53,184 nt of DNA from JBBTWV01 sp038062615 (GTDB lineage Bacteria > Patescibacteriota > Gracilibacteria > UBA1369 > UM-FILTER-53-11): NCBI GenBank assembly GCA_038062615.1, contig JBBTWV010000012.1, positions 1-53,184 of the forward strand, read 5' to 3'. Both the position numbers and the translations under genes were made by a program. Under the pieces are notes generated by a model. That model worked only from the letters and a program-made list of their open reading frames with translations. It was not told the DNA's origin and ran no database searches. Positions within the stretch are counted from its first letter, which is position 1. Every line of letters begins with the position of its first letter. Positions 48,844 to 53,184 of this stretch are shown piece by piece.

Positions 48844-48878
48844 TAGATTGCTTCGCCCTAGGAGGGCTCGCAATGACA
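48844..48878. repeat. Type B palindromic repeat between rplK and rplA
   Basis: TAGATTGCTTCGCCCTAGGA then GGGCTCGCAATGACA, immediately downstream of the rplK stop. Confidence 0.85.
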
Positions 48879-48879
48879 T

Positions 48880-49305
48880 TTATTCTTCTATGGTGACTCC
48901 CATAGAACGAGCCGTACCAGCCACAATTTTCATAGCAGCCTCAATGGTATTGGCATTAAGGTCGGGCATTTTGGTTTGGGCAATTTCTTTAAGCTGAGCC
49001 TTTTTGAGAATACCAATCTTCTCTTTATTTGGCACACCCGAGCCCTTAGTAACACCAAGCGCCTTGCAAATAAGGAACGAAGCCGGCGGCGTTTTGGTAA
49101 TAAAGCTAAACGTGCGGTCTTCGTAAATGCTGATTTCAACCGGCACTATCGTGTCACCCATTTTGTTGGTGCGGTCGTTAAACTTTTTGCAGAAATCGGC
49201 AATTTGTACGCCATGCTGACCCAATGCCGGGCCAATTGGCGGGGCTGGATTAGCTTTACCTGCTGGAATTTGAAGCTTTACGACGGTGAGAACTTTTTTG
49301 GCCAT
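48880..49305 (-). CDS. rplK: Ribosomal protein L11
   Basis: 141 residues, normal length. Binds the GTPase-associated centre of 23S rRNA. Blocks include LQIPAGKANPAPPIGPALGQ, KMGDTIVPVEI, FITKTPPASFLICKALG and the C-terminal GTARSMGVTIE. I chose ATG 49305 (MAKKVLTVV); the frame extends to 49326 without similarity. Just upstream is an imperfect palindrome (GTGCTAGCGAAGCGAGCAC, 49308-49326) that could be a 5' leader hairpin. Confidence 0.97.
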   Translation of the reverse strand: MAKKVLTVVKLQIPAGKANPAPPIGPALGQHGVQIADFCKKFNDRTNKMGDTIVPVEISIYEDRTFSFITKTPPASFLICKALGVTKGSGVPNKEKIGILKKAQLKEIAQTKMPDLNANTIEAAMKIVAGTARSMGVTIEE

Positions 49306-49383
49306 CAGTGCTAGCGAAGCGAGCACCTTCTATAAAACTGTAAGGGTGCGATGCTTCGAGTTAGAGAATAGAAAGCGAGGGAA

Positions 49384-50079
49384 CTAAAGGGTTAACAGCT
49401 GAATAAACTTTTTTATCTGAGCGTGATAGGTTTTTACATAGGCAAAGCCATAAATGGTCTTCCCTATTTTGACCGTCAGGAAGGCTTCATCAGGCTTCTT
49501 GGCGTGGTTGATATAAAAGGAGCGATCTCCGTACGCGTTTGTTTCGTTGAGTGATAAATCTATATAGGGTTTTGTTTTGTTTTGCAAGAGAACATAAAGC
49601 TGAAGTGCGCGAATCTCATCTCGAAGGGATATTTCGGTGACGGCGGCAACAGGGGTGGCGCCGGGCGAAGCATCCTGTGAAACCTCAAAAAAATTGATGC
49701 CATCCACGGGAATTTGAGAAATATCGAGGAGCTGGTAAAGTTTCCCTTCAAAATGCTTCTCGGTGGGGCTTCCTGTAAAACCGGTAGCAGTGAATAATTC
49801 TGAGGTGAGTTTTGCAGAAGGGCTGGTGGTAATTGGCAATACCACGACCGGAGGCGACGGCTGAGCTGGGGGCGGAGAATCGTCCAAAGGCGCAGGAGGA
49901 GCAGATGATGCCAAGCCTGCCTCACCAGGAGAATCACTGGTTACACTTTCATCAAAAGAAACCACACTCGCGTTACCATCACCAAAATATTGACGCACCG
50001 CCAAATCAGCCATGACGGTTATAACCGAGACAACAAGAATTACGGTAAAAATAGTAAATTTATTCACAAACGTGAGCAT
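49384..50079 (-). CDS. Membrane-anchored protein of unknown function in the nusG-rplK interval
   Basis: 231 residues. The N-terminal anchor (FTIFTVILVVSVITVMADLAV, about 8-28) is followed by a Ser/Pro-rich linker (APPAPLDDSPPPAQPSPP), then a mixed domain ending in IGKTIYGFAYVKTYHAQIKKFIQLL. No family is recognised. Its place between nusG and rplK, normally adjacent genes, is unusual. It shares the anchor-plus-proline-linker form with other unknowns in the window. Confidence 0.7.
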   Translation of the reverse strand: MLTFVNKFTIFTVILVVSVITVMADLAVRQYFGDGNASVVSFDESVTSDSPGEAGLASSAPPAPLDDSPPPAQPSPPVVVLPITTSPSAKLTSELFTATGFTGSPTEKHFEGKLYQLLDISQIPVDGINFFEVSQDASPGATPVAAVTEISLRDEIRALQLYVLLQNKTKPYIDLSLNETNAYGDRSFYINHAKKPDEAFLTVKIGKTIYGFAYVKTYHAQIKKFIQLLTL

Positions 50080-50122
50080 ACAATAAATAGGGATGAGGGA
50101 ACAGGCCCAAGTCCTACGTTTG

Positions 50123-50149
50123 TAGATTGCTTCGCCTCGCTCGCAATGA
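50123..50149. repeat. Type B repeat, short copy after nusG
   Basis: TAGATTGCTTCGCCTCGCTC then GCAATGA, with an almost absent loop, 6 nt downstream of the nusG stop. Confidence 0.75.
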
Positions 50150-50155
50150 AAATCC

Positions 50156-50701
50156 CTATTTTTTCCTTACCTGCGTAAAATCCAATTCCACCGGCGTCTC
50201 GCGACCAAAAATCGTAATCATCACCTTCACTTTGCCTTTTTCTTCATCCACGCTGTTTACAATACCATCGTAGTTTACAAATGGACCATCCAACACCACC
50301 ACGTTGTCCCCAATCTGGAAATCAATCTTAAATTTGGGCTCAATGGCACCCATGCGGGTCTTTACTACATTCCATTCTTCGGCAGAAACCGGCACAGGAA
50401 TGGTTCCAGATCCCACAAAGCCCGTCACGTTAGGCGTGTTGCGAACCACATACCAAGACTCATCCGTTACCAGCATATCCACAAGAACATAACCGGGAAA
50501 AAGCTTCTTTTTTTCTTCTTTGGGCTGGCCTTTTTTAATCACAATTTGGCTTTCTTTTGGCACCACCACATCAAAAATATAATCCTGCATACTGGTGGAC
50601 TCTATACGCTGGAGGAGAGCCTCGCGAACGGCGTCTTCATAACCGGAATAGGTGTGGACAACATACCAGTGGCGTCCGGTACCGGGAGCTTGCTTTGGCA
50701 T
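50156..50701 (-). CDS. nusG: Transcription termination/antitermination factor NusG
   Basis: 181 residues. The NGN domain (RHWYVVHTYSGYEDAVREAL, KKLFPGYVLVDML, SWYVVRNTPNVTGFVG) contacts RNA polymerase; the KOW domain (IGDNVVVLDGPFVNYDGIVNSVD, GRETPVELDFTQV) contacts ribosomal S10 or Rho. It lies 12 nt after secE. Confidence 0.97.
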   Translation of the reverse strand: MPKQAPGTGRHWYVVHTYSGYEDAVREALLQRIESTSMQDYIFDVVVPKESQIVIKKGQPKEEKKKLFPGYVLVDMLVTDESWYVVRNTPNVTGFVGSGTIPVPVSAEEWNVVKTRMGAIEPKFKIDFQIGDNVVVLDGPFVNYDGIVNSVDEEKGKVKVMITIFGRETPVELDFTQVRKK

Positions 50702-50713
50702 AAGAAGTGACTT

Positions 50714-50935
50714 TTAGCTCTGAGATAAAGTAAAAAGATAGCGGTACCCAAAATTGAAAATGAAATCAATACCGGCAATGGCGAGGGCAGAAATACCTAC
50801 AAATACCACAACAAGGATGCAAATATTAACCGCACGATGACGGGTTGGCCACGCCACCTTACCAAGTTCCTGAAGACTTTCTACAAAATAATTGACGAAA
50901 GGGTTTCTTTTTTTAGGTTCCGTATTTTCAGACAT
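50714..50935 (-). CDS. secE: Preprotein translocase subunit SecE
   Basis: 73 residues with a single C-terminal membrane helix (NICILVVVFVGISALAIAGIDF) after the amphipathic signature FVNYFVESLQELGKVAWPTR. It is the small essential clamp of the SecYEG channel. I chose ATG 50935; the frame can start at GTG 50950. secE-nusG order is standard. Confidence 0.93.
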   Translation of the reverse strand: MSENTEPKKRNPFVNYFVESLQELGKVAWPTRHRAVNICILVVVFVGISALAIAGIDFIFNFGYRYLFTLSQS

Positions 50936-50950
50936 AAATGTGGAGTTCAC

Positions 50951-51003
50951 TTATTTGTAGCCTCGCCACGGCTCGGCCTCCTTTAAAAAGCGGCTAGGCC
51001 GAG
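50951..51003. repeat. Type A repeat upstream of secE
   Basis: TTATTTGTAGCCTCGCCACG then GCTCGGCCTCC, followed by a second arm GCGGCTAGGCCGAG. It would lie in the secE promoter or leader. Confidence 0.7.
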
Positions 51004-51057
51004 AATTAAATTAACGTATATCCGTATTTTCTGCAAGAGGAATTTGCTCGCCGAATA

Positions 51058-51114
51058 GAAATTTTCCTTCGCTCCGTCACGCCTTGCGTGACTACGCTTC
51101 GGACCGCAAATTTC
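51058..51114. repeat. Small type C-related hairpin
   Basis: Outer pair GAAATTT/AAATTTC, inner perfect stem GTCACGC-CTT-GCGTGAC (51076-51092), with TTCGCT on one side and ACGCTTC on the other between them. ACTTATCC follows, as at the ends of the elements at 5406 and 21554. The gap 50936-51153 holds only repeats and a promoter. Confidence 0.5.
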
Positions 51115-51141
51115 GCACTTATCCACAAGGTTATTTTCTGG

Positions 51142-51147
51142 TATAAT
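51142..51147 (+). promoter_or_regulatory. -10 box of the TrbC-like gene, leaderless
   Basis: Consensus TATAAT exactly 6 nt before ATG 51154. Confidence 0.6.
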
Positions 51148-51153
51148 GGTGGG

Positions 51154-52107
51154 ATGCAAAAAAAGACAAAAAACAGGCTTTTAAGAGAACTGCTGATTTT
51201 TTTGCCGGTGCTCGGCATTATTTTGGGCTTAGACTCCATCTACCTTGCGCATGCCGCGGGAGGTTTTACTCCGGTTTCTGACGGACTCTGCGGGGAAGGC
51301 GCATTCCCATGCCCCGAAGGTGAAACTGGCGTTGCCATAGCCAAAAGCTTGGGTGCCCGCATTTTTGATAATACTCGTTATATCATCGGTGCCGTATCCG
51401 TGATTCTCATCGTAGTAGCCGGAGTGAAGTTGATTACGAGCGGCGGCAATGAAGAAGTTTTTGAAAAGCAAAAAACGACGCTCATTTATTCCGTCATTGG
51501 ACTCTTTATGGTTGGCGCCGCTGGCGATCTCGCCATGATTTTTGAAGTAGACCGCGGCGGATTCCTTAAAGATCCTAACGTCTCTATTCAAAAAAGTCGG
51601 CTGTTTACGCGGACGGCAGAAGTCGTTCTCACCTTTATCAAATACATTATTGGCAGTATTTCCGTGCTTTCTATTGTGAGAAATGGCTTGCGTCTTGTGG
51701 TTTTGGGAGGCAACGAAGAAGAAGTGGGCAAGGACAAAAAGAATATTTTCTACGGCTTACTGGGTTTGGTAATTATTTTGATGGCGAACCCCATTGTGAA
51801 CAAAGTATTTTTCAAAATTGATACCACCAAATATCCAGGACTGGAGCCGGTTAGGCCGGGAATTGATACCGCGCGTTTGATTCAGGAAATTACCGGCATT
51901 ACCAATTTGATTGCGGCGATTGCCGGACCTGCCGCGCTGCTTTCATTGGTAGCTGGAGGACTCATGTATGTGCTTGCCGCAGGCGAAGAAGAAAAAACCG
52001 GCAAAGCCAAAAAACTTATGACGTGGTCACTTGTGGGACTCGTGATTATTTACGGCGCGTTTGCCATTGTGAGCACGTTTGTAGCCAGACAGTTTGAAGG
52101 GATTTAG
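51154..52107 (+). CDS. Secreted TrbC/VirB2-like triple-unit membrane protein
   Basis: 317 residues: a signal peptide (LLIFLPVLGIILGLDSIYLAHA) followed by three tandem two-helix units. Each unit has a hydrophobic helix, a short charged turn (TSGGNEEVFEKQK; LGGNEEEVGKDKK; AAGEEEKTGKAKK) and a second hydrophobic helix, as in TrbC/VirB2 pilins, where a single unit is the whole mature protein. This resembles multi-unit pilin-like proteins common in candidate-phylum bacteria. It is followed after 10 nt by a paralogue, so both are probably one operon. A role in pili or DNA uptake is inferred; no ATPase or VirB4 gene is in the window. Confidence 0.8.
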   Translation: MQKKTKNRLLRELLIFLPVLGIILGLDSIYLAHAAGGFTPVSDGLCGEGAFPCPEGETGVAIAKSLGARIFDNTRYIIGAVSVILIVVAGVKLITSGGNEEVFEKQKTTLIYSVIGLFMVGAAGDLAMIFEVDRGGFLKDPNVSIQKSRLFTRTAEVVLTFIKYIIGSISVLSIVRNGLRLVVLGGNEEEVGKDKKNIFYGLLGLVIILMANPIVNKVFFKIDTTKYPGLEPVRPGIDTARLIQEITGITNLIAAIAGPAALLSLVAGGLMYVLAAGEEEKTGKAKKLMTWSLVGLVIIYGAFAIVSTFVARQFEGI

Positions 52108-52117
52108 TCTTCAAAAT

Positions 52118-53113
52118 ATGAACAAAATATTTATACAATTTCTTACGTTTTTAATTGCCACGAGCCTTTTACTCGGCATCAATTCTTTTGCCATAGCCGC
52201 TGAGGAAACAAAAGGTGCCAGCACTCCGGTGACAGACTTGAATGAAGTTTTAGGCAAAACGCCGCTGAGCAATTTTGAAGGAAAAATTCATCAACTTTCC
52301 AGCGTGGATCCCGGTGCCGATGTCATTACCACCATCATTTTTACGGCAATCGATTTCATGAAATATTTGATTGGTGCCATTGCCGTAATTTTCATTACGG
52401 TCAGCGGCATCAAACTTATTACGTCTGGCAAAAAAATCGATGAAGTTTCGGAAAAAGAAAAAGAAAATCTTAAATTTATTATTTACGGACTTATTTTGAT
52501 TATTACCGCGGATGAGCTGGTGACCAAAGTATTTTTTGGCGATTACGGCGAGTGCGTTGCCAGCGCTTCCAATGCGCAAGAATGCGCCAAAGTGGGCGGC
52601 AGTTTGGTGAAAGGCGTTTATAGTTTGATTTTGGCCATGATGGCAACGGTAGGAATTTTCGTAGTAGTGCTCTCGGGTTTCCGGCTGGTTACTTCTACCG
52701 GAGATGAAGAAGTCATCAAAAAACAAAAATCACGGATGACCATGGCCGTGGTAGGACTCATCGTTGCGGCGCTTGGAGAATTTGTGGTGAAAGGAATTGT
52801 TTTTCCCGAAGCCGGAACACAAGGCATTGACGTGGAAGCCGCCAAAAAACTCGTCTACAACTTTACTAACTTTGTAGCGGCGTTTATTGGAGCATCAGCG
52901 TTTGTGATGCTCTTTTACGGCGGGTACTTGTATGTGATGTCCTTTGGCAACGAAGAGCAAACCGGCAAGGCCAAAAAAATCATCGTTGGCGCCATTGTTG
53001 GCATGCTCATCGCATTTGCGGCCTTTGGGGTGGTGGCAACAGTAACTTCACTCAACCCAGGAAGAACCAACATCAACTTGCCGCAAAATTTACCTGGACT
53101 CCCCAATAAGTAG
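52118..53113 (+). CDS. Secreted TrbC/VirB2-like triple-unit membrane protein, paralogue
   Basis: 331 residues: signal peptide (FLIATSLLLGINSFAIAAEE) and again three two-helix units with charged turns (TSGKKIDEVSEKEKE; TSTGDEEVIKKQK; SFGNEEQTGKAKK). The third units of the two proteins are most alike (GKAKK). Unit 1 is preceded by a short soluble segment, and a Cys pair (ECVASASNAQECA) lies between units 1 and 2. ATG 52118 is chosen over an in-frame TTG within the upstream gene. The stop is followed by a CGCC/GGCG mini-hairpin. Confidence 0.8.
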   Translation: MNKIFIQFLTFLIATSLLLGINSFAIAAEETKGASTPVTDLNEVLGKTPLSNFEGKIHQLSSVDPGADVITTIIFTAIDFMKYLIGAIAVIFITVSGIKLITSGKKIDEVSEKEKENLKFIIYGLILIITADELVTKVFFGDYGECVASASNAQECAKVGGSLVKGVYSLILAMMATVGIFVVVLSGFRLVTSTGDEEVIKKQKSRMTMAVVGLIVAALGEFVVKGIVFPEAGTQGIDVEAAKKLVYNFTNFVAAFIGASAFVMLFYGGYLYVMSFGNEEQTGKAKKIIVGAIVGMLIAFAAFGVVATVTSLNPGRTNINLPQNLPGLPNK

Positions 53114-53163
53114 ACCCAATTCGCCTCCTGGGCGATTAGTCTCTTAAAGGTGGGGAAGGTACA

Positions 53164-53177
53164 GTGGTTATAACCAC
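53164..53177. other. Perfect 14-bp palindrome at the window end
   Basis: GTGGTTATAACCAC, followed by ATAACCT. It could be an operator or promoter for a gene beyond the window. Confidence 0.3.
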
Positions 53178-53184
53178 ATAACCT

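Noticed and set aside
1..53184. CRISPR array
   Set aside because: No set of regularly spaced direct repeats with unique spacers was found; the repeats present are dispersed palindromes.
1..53184. Full insertion sequence or prophage
   Set aside because: No transposase, integrase, terminase or capsid-like protein was recognised; the mobile-looking elements are small and non-coding.
1..53184. Alternative genetic code (TGA as Gly or Trp)
   Set aside because: TGA ends gshB and the HAD gene at the expected family lengths, so the standard bacterial code fits.

Overview
The window looks like a chromosome segment from a member of the Candidate Phyla Radiation (Patescibacteria), most like Peregrinibacteria. 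There is no rRNA marker, so this rests on gene content. Supporting signs are two adjacent secreted proteins built from repeated TrbC/VirB2-like membrane units, a stand-alone sigma-region-4/HARE-HTH protein, a short phosphoglucose isomerase, many proteins with one N-terminal membrane segment and a Pro/Ala linker, and almost no Shine-Dalgarno sequences. TGA is used as a stop (gshB, the HAD gene), so this is not a recoded Gracilibacteria-type genome. De novo purine genes (purD, purF), folD, glyA, glutathione synthesis and phosphoketolase point to more biosynthesis than the smallest CPR genomes have.

Layout. 0.4-5.4 kb (+): gshA-gshB followed by a three-gene ABC exporter. 5.4-10.2 kb (+): tgt, an HD hydrolase, ruvA, pgi and the sigma4/HARE protein. 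10.2-11 kb: tRNA-Val with a decayed 5' half-copy, then a redoxin. 11-16.6 kb (-): HAD phosphatase, phosphoketolase, two paralogous membrane-anchored proteins, tRNA-Leu(CAG) and a secreted protein. 16.7-20.3 kb (+): an NDH-2-like dehydrogenase with a frameshift, nfo, tRNA-Leu(GAG) and a LamG protein. 20.3-22.3 kb (-): MTHFS and glyA. 22.5-25.6 kb (+): HtrA and an unknown envelope protein. 25.6-30.4 kb (-): SpoIIE/RsbU-type phosphatase, solute-binding protein and HNH nuclease. 30.9-35.7 kb (+): two large unknown Pro/Ala- and TPR-rich proteins. 35.7-43.4 kb (-): AbiE-type toxin-antitoxin pair, purD, purF, folD, HicBA, tmk, dut and an unknown gene. 43.5-48.1 kb (+): a DUF1385/YqhQ protein and a 1182-residue helicase-repeat-sigma fusion. 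48.1-50.9 kb (-): secE-nusG-unknown-rplK-rplA. 51.2-53.1 kb (+): two TrbC-like repeat proteins.

The window is crowded with small palindromic repeats of three kinds. Type A is a bipartite repeat of about 50 bp ending in a CCTCG...GCTCGGCCT hairpin; it has inserted in frame in gshA, gshB and the solute-binding protein and supplies the C-termini of gshA and folD. Type B is the GATTGCTTCG...CGCAATGACA palindrome, often just after stop codons. Type C is a long hairpin of about 168 bp with co-varying stems separated by similar asymmetric internal loops; I do not recognise it. Many genes have a TATAAT-like -10 box only 6-11 nt before the ATG and no Shine-Dalgarno, implying widespread leaderless transcription.

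The strongest candidates for something undescribed are the type C hairpin family, the helicase/five-repeat/sigma-like fusion, and the in-frame type A insertions in conserved enzymes.
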